Positions 17,203 through 26,243 of a stretch of 64,000 nucleotides of DNA are shown piece by piece. Source of the stretch: JBFMGD01 sp040751775 (GTDB lineage Bacteria > Bacillota > Dethiobacteria > DTU022); assembly GCA_040751775.1 (NCBI GenBank), contig JBFMGD010000009.1, forward strand, positions 1-64,000, written 5' to 3'. Made by a program: the position numbers and the translations under genes. The first letter of the stretch is position 1. Every line of letters begins with the position of its first letter. The notes below the pieces were generated by a model. The model did not search any database. It was not told where the DNA came from and worked only from the letters and a program-made list of their open reading frames with translations.

Positions 17203-17281
17203 AAAAGTCAGGAGTCGGAATTCAGGGCTCACTCATAGCTTTTTAAAGAATTCTAAATTCCGGCTCCTGAATTTTGAATAC
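17203..17281. repeat. Copy 3 of the dispersed GAATTC/GGAGTC repeat
   Basis: Two inverted halves, AAAAGTCAGGAGTCGGAATTCAG-like at the left (in two parts: AAAAGTCAGGAGTC and GGAATTCAG) and AATTCCGGCTCCTGAATTTT-like at the right, around a 30-base centre. Same core words as the copies at 4389 and 5583. Confidence 0.6.
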
Positions 17282-17323
17282 GTGAAAAGCGATTTAACAC
17301 AAAATTGTCCGGGAGTGATTATC

Positions 17324-18277
17324 GTGAGAGGCGGCTTGACGGATATTACGGGGTTGAAAGTGGGTGTGTACACCGACCGGGAAGCAATTACCGGAGTGAC
17401 GGTAGTTCTAACCGGGGAGGGGGCCAGAGCGGCGGTGGATGTGCGCGGCTCGGCTCCCGGGACCAGGGAAACCGACTTGCTGAAGCCCGGCCGGCTGGTT
17501 GAGCGGGTCCAGGCGATCGTACTGGCCGGAGGCAGTGCGTTCGGGCTGGACGCGGCTACGGGGGTAGTTCGTTATCTGGCGGAGCAGGGTATCGGTTTTC
17601 CCGTAGGACCATACAATGTACCGATCGTGCCGGCAGCGGTAATATTTGACCTCTTTATCGGAGATGGTAGCAAGCGCCCCGATGCTGCAATGGGTTATCA
17701 GGCTTGTTTGAATGCATCAGAAGATCCGGTCCCGGAGGGCTCTGTAGGCGCCGCTACCGGTGCTACCGTGGGCAAGCTATATGGCCCGCTGCAGGCGGTC
17801 AAGTCAGGCCAGGGGTCGGCCGCGTGCCGCTGCGGTGACCTAATAGTGGCCGCTCTGGTCGTGGTGAACGCCTTTGGTGATGTTTTCGACCGATCGGGTA
17901 AACTACTGGCGGGACCGCGCGGCCCGGAAACAGACGCGATGGAGCAAACTGTACCCCTGCTGCTTGCCCGCAATGGCAATGTGACGCCCGGGAATACAAC
18001 ACTGGGGGTAGTAGCGACCAACGCTGCGCTTACCCGGGAAGCGTTGGAAAAAGTAGCTCAGATGGCTCATGACGGACTGGCCCGGACAATCCGTCCGGTT
18101 CATACCCTGTGGGACGGTGATACTATTTTCGCCCTCTCTCTTGGCGAAGCGTCGGCCGATGTAAGTTGGGTGGGGATAGCGGCTGTCGAGGCGGTGGCCG
18201 AGGCGGTGGAAAGAGCAATATTGACAGCGCAAACTCTGGGGGGGTTACCGGTGGCCGGAGAACTAAAAATAAAGTGA
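17324..18277 (+). CDS. P1 family (DmpA/S58-type) peptidase
   Basis: 317 aa, Ntn-hydrolase-like fold of the DmpA aminopeptidase/beta-peptidyl aminopeptidase family, which self-cleaves into two chains. Visible motifs are IVLAGGSAFGLDAATGV, VGAATGATVGK and NTTLGVVATNA, the last likely holding the cleavage site and the new N-terminal nucleophile (Thr). Substrate unknown. GTG 17324 is used because GGGAG lies eight bases upstream; the frame could also start at GTG 17282, but that position directly abuts a dispersed repeat and has no ribosome site. Confidence 0.85.
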   Translation: MRGGLTDITGLKVGVYTDREAITGVTVVLTGEGARAAVDVRGSAPGTRETDLLKPGRLVERVQAIVLAGGSAFGLDAATGVVRYLAEQGIGFPVGPYNVPIVPAAVIFDLFIGDGSKRPDAAMGYQACLNASEDPVPEGSVGAATGATVGKLYGPLQAVKSGQGSAACRCGDLIVAALVVVNAFGDVFDRSGKLLAGPRGPETDAMEQTVPLLLARNGNVTPGNTTLGVVATNAALTREALEKVAQMAHDGLARTIRPVHTLWDGDTIFALSLGEASADVSWVGIAAVEAVAEAVERAILTAQTLGGLPVAGELKIK

Positions 18278-18394
18278 AATTTTGAACATGAGGCAGGAAT
18301 CACCGTAATGGCGTTGAATAAATATGATCAGTCTGCGTAAAAACGTAGGAGGCAGCGGTTTACACAATTATCATTTTTTAAGGAGGTATTTTGA

Positions 18395-20158
18395 ATGGCA
18401 CTAGATCCGACCAAGCATGCTGACTGGGAAATTGCCGAAGCTGCGGAACCGAACATGAAGACGGTTTACCAGTTGGCGGAAGAACTGGGCTTGGAGAAAG
18501 ACGAGCTCCTGCCCCATGGCCATTACGTGGCCAAAGTTGATTACAAAAAGGTTTTGGAACGTCTGAAAGGCAAACCGGACGGCAAGTACATCGATGTTAC
18601 CGCCATCACCCCCACTCCGTTAGGTGAAGGAAAATCCACTTCCACAATGGGATTGACCCAGGGTATGGGCAAGAGGGGCAAAAATGTAATCGCTACCATC
18701 CGCCAGCCCTCCGGCGGCCCGACGATGAACGTGAAGGGCTCTGCCGCAGGCGGGGGCCTTTCCCAGTGCATACCCCTCACTCCCTTCTCCCTGGGGCTGA
18801 CCGGCGACATCAACGCGATTATGAACGCCCACAACCTGGCCATGGTAGCACTGACCTCCCGGCTGCAGCACGAATTTAACTCCAGCGATGCGTTCCTGGA
18901 ACGCAGCGGTTTAAAGAGGCTGAACATCGACCCGCGCAACGTGGAGATGAAGTGGATTATCGACTTCTGCGCGCAAGCCCTGCGCAATATTAACATTGGG
19001 CTGGGCACCCGGAAAGACGGCTTCATGATGAGCTCCGGTTTTGCGATTGCGGTATCGTCCGAGGTAATGGCGATTCTGGCCGTGGCCAAGGATTTAAAAG
19101 ATATGCGGGAGCGTATGGGCCGGATCGTCGTCGCCTACGACAAGAAGGGCAACCCTGTCACCACCGAAGATCTGGATGTGGCCGGTGCGATGACAGCCTG
19201 GATGGTTGAAGCGGTCAACCCCAACCTGATGCAGACTCTTGAAGGCCAGCCGACCTTTGTCCATGCCGGCCCCTTCGCGAATATCGCTATCGGGCAATCC
19301 TCGATTATTGCTGACCGGATTGCATTGAAGATGGGCGATTATGTAATCACCGAGTCCGGCTTCGCTGCCGATATCGGTTTTGAAAAATTCTGGAACTTGA
19401 AGTGCCGCATGTCGGGTTTGAAACCGAACTGTGCCGTGGTTGTGGCTACCATCCGCGCTCTGAAATGTCACGGCGGCGCACCGCTGCCGCTGCCCGGCCA
19501 GCCGCTGGATCCGTCTTACAGCAAAGAGCAGCTTGAGTGGGTGGAAAAAGGCTGCGAGAACCTGATCCATCACGTTAACACAGTGAAAAAAGCCGGGATT
19601 AACCCCGTGGTCTGCATCAATGCATTCCATACTGATACCGATAATGAAATCAAACTCGTCCGCCGCCTGGCGGAAGCGGCAGGCGCCCGGGTGGCCCTTT
19701 CCAAGCACTGGCAGTTTGGTGGAGACGGCGCCCTGGAATTCGCCGACGCCGTAATCGAGGCCTGCAACGAGCCCAATGAATTCAAATTCCTCTATGAGCT
19801 TGAGACTCCGCTGCGCCAGCGGATCGAGCTTATCGCCAAAGAAGTATACGGAGCCGACGGGGCTGAGTTTTCCCCTGAAGCGTTGGCCAAGGCGAAGAAG
19901 ATGGAAGAAGATCCTAAATTCCAGAAGATGGGTACCTGCATGGTGAAGACACACCTCAGCCTTACCGACAACCCGATGTTAAAAGGCGTACCCAAGGGTT
20001 GGAAACTGCATGTCCGTGATATCCTCACCTACGGCGGAGCCGGCTTTGTTGTCCCCGTAGCCGGCGCCATCTCCCTGATGCCCGGTACATCGGCCAACCC
20101 GGCCTACCGGCGCGTGGATGTGGATACGGAGACCGGCAAGGTGAAGGGTCTGTTCTAG
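18395..20158 (+). CDS. fhs: Formate-tetrahydrofolate ligase
   Basis: 587 aa; ATP-dependent formation of 10-formyl-THF from formate, a step of the Wood-Ljungdahl methyl branch and of C1 supply for purines. The P-loop-like TPLGEGKSTS is near residue 72, and VKGSAAGGGLSQ and GPFANIAIGQSSIIAD are family signatures. Slightly longer than the common 555-560 aa form. Excellent SD AAGGAGG and strongly biased codons suggest high expression, as expected in an acetogenic or C1-using anaerobe. The folate biosynthesis operon lies convergent just downstream. Confidence 0.97.
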   Translation: MALDPTKHADWEIAEAAEPNMKTVYQLAEELGLEKDELLPHGHYVAKVDYKKVLERLKGKPDGKYIDVTAITPTPLGEGKSTSTMGLTQGMGKRGKNVIATIRQPSGGPTMNVKGSAAGGGLSQCIPLTPFSLGLTGDINAIMNAHNLAMVALTSRLQHEFNSSDAFLERSGLKRLNIDPRNVEMKWIIDFCAQALRNINIGLGTRKDGFMMSSGFAIAVSSEVMAILAVAKDLKDMRERMGRIVVAYDKKGNPVTTEDLDVAGAMTAWMVEAVNPNLMQTLEGQPTFVHAGPFANIAIGQSSIIADRIALKMGDYVITESGFAADIGFEKFWNLKCRMSGLKPNCAVVVATIRALKCHGGAPLPLPGQPLDPSYSKEQLEWVEKGCENLIHHVNTVKKAGINPVVCINAFHTDTDNEIKLVRRLAEAAGARVALSKHWQFGGDGALEFADAVIEACNEPNEFKFLYELETPLRQRIELIAKEVYGADGAEFSPEALAKAKKMEEDPKFQKMGTCMVKTHLSLTDNPMLKGVPKGWKLHVRDILTYGGAGFVVPVAGAISLMPGTSANPAYRRVDVDTETGKVKGLF

Positions 20159-20187
20159 GAACAGAGTTTAGGATACAAGACAAATAA

Positions 20188-20225
20188 GGGATGCGTCGGC
20201 CGGTAAAAGGCGGCGCATCCCTTTA
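20188..20225. terminator. Terminator between fhs and the convergent fol operon
   Basis: GGGATGCG ... CGCATCCC stem with inner GCC/GGC pairing and a short T-run on the plus strand. Confidence 0.8.
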
Positions 20226-20251
20226 TCGTGATGCTTATCGGTTACTGCCCC

Positions 20252-20773
20252 TTAGATAATCACAAACCACCTGTCCCGGTATAATTGAACGCCCTCGATC
20301 GGGGCTCTTTCCTCTAAGATCATCCAAACGGATTTGGCTGTGCCGGGTATGATCAACTCCGGCGCGACAACGGCTAGCGGTACCAGGACGAAGCCGCGTT
20401 CGGTCATACGCGGATGGGGCAGTTCCAGTAAGGGGGTACGCATCATGACATCGTCGTAGATGAGCAGGTCCAGGTCAAGTGTGCGGGCGGTCCAGCGCTG
20501 CTGCCGCCGGATTCGGCCCAACTTCTCCTCGACCGCAAGCAGTATCAGCATCAGGGATGCCGGTGAGAACGAAGTGCACAGCGCCGCGCAGGCATTTAAA
20601 AACAGCCCCTGCGGCGGACCGCCGACCGGATCGGTCTCATACAGCGGTGATACGGCAGTGACAGATAACGCCCACTCCTGATTAAGCAGATCGAGAGCGC
20701 TTCTTAAATAAAAGAGGCGGTCCCCCTGGTTTGACCCCAGGCTGATATAAGCTACTGCCAACTTTTCAATCAC
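20252..20773 (-). CDS. folK: HPPK, 6-hydroxymethyl-dihydropterin pyrophosphokinase
   Basis: 173 aa. Transfers pyrophosphate from ATP to hydroxymethyl-dihydropterin in folate synthesis. Motifs are SLGSNQGDR at the start, ETDPVGGPPQ and RWTARTLDLDLLIYDD with the Mg-binding aspartates, then LPHPRM. Last gene of the operon, overlapping folB by eight bases. Confidence 0.95.
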   Translation of the reverse strand: MIEKLAVAYISLGSNQGDRLFYLRSALDLLNQEWALSVTAVSPLYETDPVGGPPQGLFLNACAALCTSFSPASLMLILLAVEEKLGRIRRQQRWTARTLDLDLLIYDDVMMRTPLLELPHPRMTERGFVLVPLAVVAPELIIPGTAKSVWMILEERAPIEGVQLYRDRWFVII

Positions 20774-21140
20774 CCCTGCTTAAAAATATCTCCACCGCCA
20801 CGCCGCCTTCCACCCCGGGTATAGGAGGATGCGGCTTGTGAACAGACACTTTTACATCGGTCACCCGGTTCCATTCAAGCAACTCCTCGGCAATACGAAC
20901 GGCTAGCGTTTCCAGCAGCTGCTTTGGAGAACCTTTCATAACGCGGTGAGTCACTTCAACCGCCCGGCAATAATCTACAGTTTCATCCAGGATATCACCG
21001 GTTTTCAGAGGCAACTCTACACCCAGCTCAATACTGACGCGAAATTGCTGCCCGAGTTCCTGTTCCTGGGGCAGTACTCCATGGTAGGCATAAACTGCGA
21101 TTTCTTGTATTTTGATGCGGCAGAGCACAGGTTTAATCAC
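20766..21140 (-). CDS. folB: Dihydroneopterin aldolase
   Basis: 124 aa. Cleaves dihydroneopterin to hydroxymethyl-dihydropterin and glycolaldehyde. AYHGVLPQEQELGQ and the following FRVSIEL match FolB; ETVDYCRAVE and LLETLAVRIAEELL complete the fold. Its ATG overlaps the folP stop codon (ATGA, four bases). Confidence 0.94.
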   Translation of the reverse strand: MIKPVLCRIKIQEIAVYAYHGVLPQEQELGQQFRVSIELGVELPLKTGDILDETVDYCRAVEVTHRVMKGSPKQLLETLAVRIAEELLEWNRVTDVKVSVHKPHPPIPGVEGGVAVEIFLSRGD

Positions 21141-22312
21141 CTCCGGACCATGGCATCAGTCATCTGGACTACACGGCGCATCTCCCGGATATCGTGTACC
21201 CTGACCAGATCCGCGCCGGCAGCGATCCCGTATGCCACCGTTGCAGCGGTTCCTTCCAGTCTCTCGTCTACCGGTAGGTCCAGTGTTTTTCCGATCAACG
21301 ATTTGCGCGACGTGCCAAGCAGTATTGGATAGCCCAGGCTGCGGAAGTCCCGCAGGCGGTTCATAACGGTTAAGTTCTGCTGGAGATCCTTGCCAAAACC
21401 AATTCCCGGGTCGATGATGATCTGGCGGTCCTCGATGCCGGCTGCCCGGGCTAAATCAATCGACTCTTGCAGTTCTGTTATAATATCCGGTACCAAGTCG
21501 CGGTATTCGGTATGCGTCCGGTTGTGCATTAAGCAAACCGGTACGCCGGACTCGGCCACGACCGAAGCCATCTGGGGGTCGGCTTTGAGGCCCCAAACGT
21601 CATTGACCATGGATACACCGGTTTGCAAAGCTTGTCGGGCGACTGCCGCTTTAGAGGTATCGATGGAAAGCGGTGTATTGAAGTTGGGATCGCTCTGAAG
21701 AGCTTTGATTACCGGTATCACACGGTCCAGTTCTTCTTCCAGCCCGACTTTCTTTGAACCTGGTCGGGTAGATTCACCGCCGATATCAACGATATCAGCG
21801 CCTTCTTCAATCATTTCATAGGCGTGCGCTACTGCTGTCTCAACCCGGTTATAATGACCGCCGTCAGAAAATGAGTCCGGTGTTAGATTCAGGATACCCA
21901 TGATCAGGGTACGCTTGCCCAGGGGAAGGCGGTGCCGCCCCAAGTGCAGCTCATGCGGCATGCTGCGACTTGAGCGCCGTAAAATCTCCGCGACTTCATC
22001 CCCTAAGCTTGAGAGGGAAGCCGGTTGCAGCTTGAGTTTTGAGCACATTTTTTCCAGCTGCCTCTCCGTGCCCATCAGCAGCAGGTCTACCTTTTCTGCT
22101 TGTAATGTAACGGCCGAGTAAGGCAAAGCGGCTTCCGCCCCCTGGGAAAGCGCCTCTTGCTTTAGAATTAGCGCTTCCCGAAGCGTTGCTTGACGTAGTT
22201 TTATGGTATAATACCTGGCCTTGGGCGCCATTAAAGATATACCCGTTCCGTCACACCCCAGAGCCTTCAACTCCACCTCCGGATCGAAGAGCTGATAGAG
22301 GCAGGCTCTCAT
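21137..22312 (-). CDS. folP: Dihydropteroate synthase with N-terminal extension
   Basis: 391 aa. The TIM-barrel DHPS domain occupies about 125-391: MGILNLTPDSFSDGG, GADIVDIGGESTRPGS, SIDTSKAAV and LGTSRKS. It condenses pABA with the pterin pyrophosphate. About 120 extra residues precede the catalytic domain; they begin MRACLYQLFDPEVELKALG, are predicted soluble, and are not part of the standard 270-280-aa enzyme. Similar long forms are known in related Clostridia, but I know of no assigned role. Coupled to folB. Confidence 0.93.
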   Translation of the reverse strand: MRACLYQLFDPEVELKALGCDGTGISLMAPKARYYTIKLRQATLREALILKQEALSQGAEAALPYSAVTLQAEKVDLLLMGTERQLEKMCSKLKLQPASLSSLGDEVAEILRRSSRSMPHELHLGRHRLPLGKRTLIMGILNLTPDSFSDGGHYNRVETAVAHAYEMIEEGADIVDIGGESTRPGSKKVGLEEELDRVIPVIKALQSDPNFNTPLSIDTSKAAVARQALQTGVSMVNDVWGLKADPQMASVVAESGVPVCLMHNRTHTEYRDLVPDIITELQESIDLARAAGIEDRQIIIDPGIGFGKDLQQNLTVMNRLRDFRSLGYPILLGTSRKSLIGKTLDLPVDERLEGTAATVAYGIAAGADLVRVHDIREMRRVVQMTDAMVRR

Positions 22313-22324
22313 ATGATCTCTCCT

Positions 22325-22819
22325 TTAGTATTCAAGCTCTTGCGTATGTGGCCTATTGTCGGTTGACCGGCAATCTTTCAGGGCACCGCACTGGAAACAG
22401 AGGCGGGCCATGCTGTCTGCTTTACGCAGGGCTTTACTTAATGGGGAATAGTGTGTATCCGTCTTTTCTTTGCCCCGGTGCTGGGCGATCGCCTTTGTAA
22501 TCAAGTCCCGTTCCGCGGCCGCGAAACCGGCTCTTTCCAGGATCGGATCCGCCAGGATAGCGCTTTGCAGCGCGTGATCCGTCCCATCCTGGTATTCTTT
22601 CCATCGGCCAATATCGTGCAGTAGGCCGGCGGCGTAAGCCATCTCTTTGGAGATAAACCGGCAGTTTTCCTCCAGCAGCAGCAGGTAGACCAGGCGGGCT
22701 ACCGTGAGCATGTGCTCAAAATTATGGTTGCAAAATACACGGTACTCTTCCGGCGCCATATTTTTAAGCAGATAGAGGCGGTATTGTTCGTCAAACAAGA
22801 CAAGATTAACTCGTTTCAT
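22325..22819 (-). CDS. HD-domain phosphohydrolase in the folate operon
   Basis: 164 aa. The metal-dependent HD fold shows HNFEHMLTVARL, LLHDIGRW (the HD pair), HALQSA and a distal KADSMARL. A Cys pair near the C-terminus (CFQCGALKDC) could bind metal or be structural. HD enzymes hydrolyse phosphate esters or nucleotides. Its position between folE and folP, with gaps of 12-17 bases, suggests a role in folate synthesis; dephosphorylation of dihydroneopterin triphosphate has no other candidate in this operon. That role is inference only. Confidence 0.8.
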   Translation of the reverse strand: MKRVNLVLFDEQYRLYLLKNMAPEEYRVFCNHNFEHMLTVARLVYLLLLEENCRFISKEMAYAAGLLHDIGRWKEYQDGTDHALQSAILADPILERAGFAAAERDLITKAIAQHRGKEKTDTHYSPLSKALRKADSMARLCFQCGALKDCRSTDNRPHTQELEY

Positions 22820-22836
22820 GCTATCTCCTGGCTGAA

Positions 22837-23406
22837 TTATGATTTGCCCCTGATCAAGCTGAGCACTTCTTCTCTTGAACTCGGGTTGCGACGGAATAAA
22901 CCGCGTACAGCGGAGGTGACGGTAATGGCGCCGGGCTTGTTAACACCGCGAATACTCATACACAGGTGCTCCGCTTCAACGATCACGGCAACCCCCTTTG
23001 GTTTCAGCTCTTCATTAATAACGTCGGCGACACTGCTGGTCAGGCGCTCCTGGAGTTGGGGGCGGCGAGCGACAATATCGATCACCCGCACAAGCTTGCT
23101 TAAGCCGACAATCCTGCCTTCGGCAGGGATATAGGCGATATGCGCTTTGCCATAAAACGGCAGCAGATGGTGCTCGCACATTGAGTAAAACGAAATGTCT
23201 TTGACCAGGACCATCTCATCATGCTCGTCCGCCACGAAACATGTTTTTAACTGTTCCCGGGGATCCCGATTCATGCCGCCGAAGACTTCGTTGTACATGT
23301 TGGCTACCCGACGCGGGGTATCCAGTAACCCTTCTCGATCGAGATCTTCTCCGATAGCTTCAAGGATCATCTCTACCGCTTGGGCGATTTTTTCCTTGTC
23401 TACCAA
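22837..23406 (-). CDS. folE: GTP cyclohydrolase I
   Basis: 189 aa. First step of folate synthesis, GTP to dihydroneopterin triphosphate. Zn-binding motif CEHHLLPF, RRPQLQERLT and HLCMSIRGV (second zinc Cys) are all intact, as is the N-terminal DREGLLDTPRRVANMY. Confidence 0.97.
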   Translation of the reverse strand: MVDKEKIAQAVEMILEAIGEDLDREGLLDTPRRVANMYNEVFGGMNRDPREQLKTCFVADEHDEMVLVKDISFYSMCEHHLLPFYGKAHIAYIPAEGRIVGLSKLVRVIDIVARRPQLQERLTSSVADVINEELKPKGVAVIVEAEHLCMSIRGVNKPGAITVTSAVRGLFRRNPSSREEVLSLIRGKS

Positions 23407-23422
23407 AGTTGTCGCCTCGCTT

Positions 23423-24733
23423 TCAACTAATAATAATTCTGGGAAGGAACAGGATCAGGCTGTGCAGTAAAGCACAGCATAAAATATTCTCAGTACGCAG
23501 GTAAAGATAGCCCAGCACCGCTGCCGTTCCGGGAACTAAAACTAAAGTCTCTACCAAAGTATAGGGATATTCAAGCATCCAGGGAATATTTATACTTAAA
23601 ACAATGTAGTGCACTAAACCGGCCAGGATGACAGTGATAGCGATACCGGCACTTGCTCCCAATTTTCGGCTGAGGGTTGTTTGAATATAGCCTCGCCAGA
23701 TAATTTCCCGGGCAACGGCTATCAGCGTGAAGATAGTTAAGAAATCAACTACGGAGGAAAAGCCGTTTATGGATAGCTGTTTGGGCAGACCTCGCGTTAA
23801 AAAGATGATGATGGCCAGCGCTGCTCCCGCCATCAGATAGCCGTGTTTCAGCATATCCGGACGAATACCGAAATCTAAGAAGTCAATTTTCTTTTGTCGA
23901 GCCAGGATAATCAAGCCGATTGCAGCCGCGGCGTACCCCAAAGATAGGGTAGCTTCAGGCCATCCGGTGATCACGGGCAGCAGCTCTCCGCCCAGCGCCA
24001 GTGCCGCCGCTGCGGCGGCCGTACTTGTTGCAACCCAATTGGGTCTGGCGCAATGGATAAATGACCAGTAGCGAGATGGTTTATGATCCAGGGAAAAAAC
24101 CAGCATGGTTAGAATGATCACCATGAAGATCAGGCTGTAAATCAAAGCTGTCCCATAGATGCTCCAAGGTGTACTGAATGTAAACGGCTGAAAGGCCGGC
24201 TCTCCTGTTGAATCCAGGAAGTAATAGTATGCCGAGTTGCCGCCGGGTTTGAATACCAGGGGGATACCGTTTTGCCATAATACGGGAAGCCCTGGCTGCT
24301 TCTCGTAGACCCGCATCGCCTCGGCTCTGATCGATTCATCTTCCACCGGCAGAAAGATAATGTCGCCTCTCTTTTCATCAAAAAGTTCCTGGTTGAGCAT
24401 TAAGTATAGGCCAACCGGCTCTTCAACGGGCAGTTTACCATCAGATATGCTGTAATCGCCCTGGCCGAGCAGAAGAGCAGCCTCTTGCCGATCAGTTTTA
24501 TACGCGGGGATAATGATACCCCCTTCTGGAAATGAAACCGTGAGCTCTCCCAGTTCAAAAGTCCATGGTTCGAAGGAGTAAATTTCCTTAATTTCAAATT
24601 CAGATGGCGCCGCTCCCAGGGGACCGGGCAGAGTGGTAACCAGTCCAAAAGCGGCAACAACCAGGAATAATATAATAGCCAACAGGATAATTAGCGCAAT
24701 AAAGTAATTCATACCGGCAATTCGTCTAAGCAT
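23423..24733 (-). CDS. CPBP/CAAX-type intramembrane protease-like protein
   Basis: 436 aa. An N-terminal anchor (residues 10-30) precedes a soluble domain of about 170 residues without recognised motifs; then eight or so membrane helices contain the CPBP (PF02517) motifs: AREIIWRGYI, a single His in LAGLVHYIV, and LLHSLIL. The canonical first motif is EExxxR; here it reads RExxxR, so one of the two glutamates is Arg. It may be inactive as a protease or a divergent member. First gene of the fol operon, 16 bases before folE. Confidence 0.75.
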   Translation of the reverse strand: MLRRIAGMNYFIALIILLAIILFLVVAAFGLVTTLPGPLGAAPSEFEIKEIYSFEPWTFELGELTVSFPEGGIIIPAYKTDRQEAALLLGQGDYSISDGKLPVEEPVGLYLMLNQELFDEKRGDIIFLPVEDESIRAEAMRVYEKQPGLPVLWQNGIPLVFKPGGNSAYYYFLDSTGEPAFQPFTFSTPWSIYGTALIYSLIFMVIILTMLVFSLDHKPSRYWSFIHCARPNWVATSTAAAAAALALGGELLPVITGWPEATLSLGYAAAAIGLIILARQKKIDFLDFGIRPDMLKHGYLMAGAALAIIIFLTRGLPKQLSINGFSSVVDFLTIFTLIAVAREIIWRGYIQTTLSRKLGASAGIAITVILAGLVHYIVLSINIPWMLEYPYTLVETLVLVPGTAAVLGYLYLRTENILCCALLHSLILFLPRIIIS

Positions 24734-24923
24734 TAGTCATTCTGCCCCCTTAAGCGAATTCAAAACAACAGTTTTTAAGAAATGGTTAAAAGATAACTTT
24801 CGACGGTACAGAGTCTTTTCCTGCTAGCAATAATTGTTTGCAATGCCGGACAAAAGTGTTAAACTCTTTTCAAAGCTCGCGCCATCTGTTATTATTATTG
24901 ATGTTGAAAAGCGGGGTGACAAA

Positions 24924-25694
24924 ATGCTGCTTGCGATTGATGTTGGTAATACCAACATCATGATCGGTGTTTTTGCTGAAGACAAAGTAAAAATTAGCTG
25001 GCGGATCGCTACCCACCGGGACAGTACAGAAGATGAACTGGGTATGGTAATTAAAAATTTACTGCAGCACAGCGGCATTGCATTGCACGATATCACCGCT
25101 GTAGCCATATCATCAGTAGTACCGCCCTTAATGTATTCGCTGGAAAGGATGACCAAAAAATATTTTTCTCTGGAACCGCTGGTCGTCGGACCCGGGATCA
25201 AGACCGGGTTAAACATACTGATGGATAACCCCCGCGAAGTTGGGGCGGACCGTATCGTCAATGCGGTTGCCGGTTACAGTTTGTACGGCGGGCCGCTAAT
25301 TATTGTCGATTTCGGTACTGCCACTACATTTTGCACCATCTCCGGGCGGGGTGACTATATGGGAGGCGCCATTGCGCCCGGTATCGGAATCTCCACGGAA
25401 GCTTTATTTGAAAAAGCCGCCAAGTTGCCCCGGGTTGAACTGCTAAAACCGCGGCGTGTAATCGGTAAAGACACCATTACCAGCATTCAATCAGGTATTA
25501 TCTATGGGTTTGTCGGCCAGGTCGACGGCATAGTGCGGCGGATGGCCAAAGAGATGCCCGAGGTGCCCCTGGTTGTCGCCACCGGCGGATTTGCTTCTCT
25601 GATTGCCCAGGAATCTGAGACGATTAAAGAAGTCAATGCCTTTTTGACGCTGGAAGGGTTGCGAATTATCTACCAGCGAAACCGGACGTCTTAA
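24924..25694 (+). CDS. coaX: Type III pantothenate kinase
   Basis: 256 aa. Phosphorylates pantothenate in CoA synthesis. ASKHA-fold motifs are AIDVGNTNIMIGVF (phosphate 1), GADRIVNAVAG and DFGTATTF (phosphate 2). ATG 24924 gives the usual N-terminus; the frame extends 30 codons upstream without a matching start. Divergent from the fol operon, with 190 bases between them. Confidence 0.95.
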   Translation: MLLAIDVGNTNIMIGVFAEDKVKISWRIATHRDSTEDELGMVIKNLLQHSGIALHDITAVAISSVVPPLMYSLERMTKKYFSLEPLVVGPGIKTGLNILMDNPREVGADRIVNAVAGYSLYGGPLIIVDFGTATTFCTISGRGDYMGGAIAPGIGISTEALFEKAAKLPRVELLKPRRVIGKDTITSIQSGIIYGFVGQVDGIVRRMAKEMPEVPLVVATGGFASLIAQESETIKEVNAFLTLEGLRIIYQRNRTS

Positions 25695-25846
25695 ACACCT
25701 AAGAATTGTATAAATGTTCAGCGCCTTCAGACTTTAGCTCCCCGGCAGGAAAAGCAATACAAAAAGCGAAATCTTTCTTGTTCCAGCGGTAAATTTTCTG
25801 GATTATTGTGAAAAATAGAACTTTATCATAAGAGGAGGTGCGCTCA

Positions 25847-26242
25847 TTGCAGGATTACATTACCAAGGTTGTTTTTCGCTATGTGCTGCTGTTTATCCTC
25901 ATGTACGGTTTTTATATAGTGATGCACGGGCATGTATCTCCGGGAGGCGGTTTTGCCGGGGGGACGGTGATCGGTCTGGGTGTGCTGCTTTATTTCTTGA
26001 TTTACGGGCTCCAATGGAGAGACAGATTGCGGTACCTGCCGTTGGATATCGCTATTGTTACGATCGGCCTGGGCAGTATTGTGGAGGGCCTGAAATTTAT
26101 CCTGCCTCATCACCACGGTCCTGTGGGGGCGCCCGGAGAACTTTTCAGCGTCGGTATTATATCGGTAGTCAACCTGGGGATCGGTCTCCTGGTAGCCAGC
26201 ACCATTCTCAGTATTTTCTACTTGATGGTGGAGGACAAATAA
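25847..26242 (+). CDS. mrpB: Mrp antiporter subunit MrpB (MnhB domain)
   Basis: 131 aa with four membrane helices and the MnhB signature HGHVSPGGGFAGGTVIG. A TTG at 25847 is the likely start because GAGGAGG lies eight bases before; an earlier GTG would be within that SD. First gene of the antiporter operon 25847-33436. In the usual operon mrpA comes first; here the operon opens with mrpB and the MrpA parts are at the end. Confidence 0.88.
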   Translation: MQDYITKVVFRYVLLFILMYGFYIVMHGHVSPGGGFAGGTVIGLGVLLYFLIYGLQWRDRLRYLPLDIAIVTIGLGSIVEGLKFILPHHHGPVGAPGELFSVGIISVVNLGIGLLVASTILSIFYLMVEDK

Positions 26243-26243
26243 T

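Noticed and set aside
18278..18394. Possible tetrahydrofolate riboswitch before fhs
   Set aside because: The conserved THF-riboswitch core was not found; only ordinary leader sequence and a good SD.
19094..19954. Long open frame antisense to fhs
   Set aside because: It lies fully within a highly conserved gene, shows no family motifs, and is explained by the GC-biased codon use of fhs.
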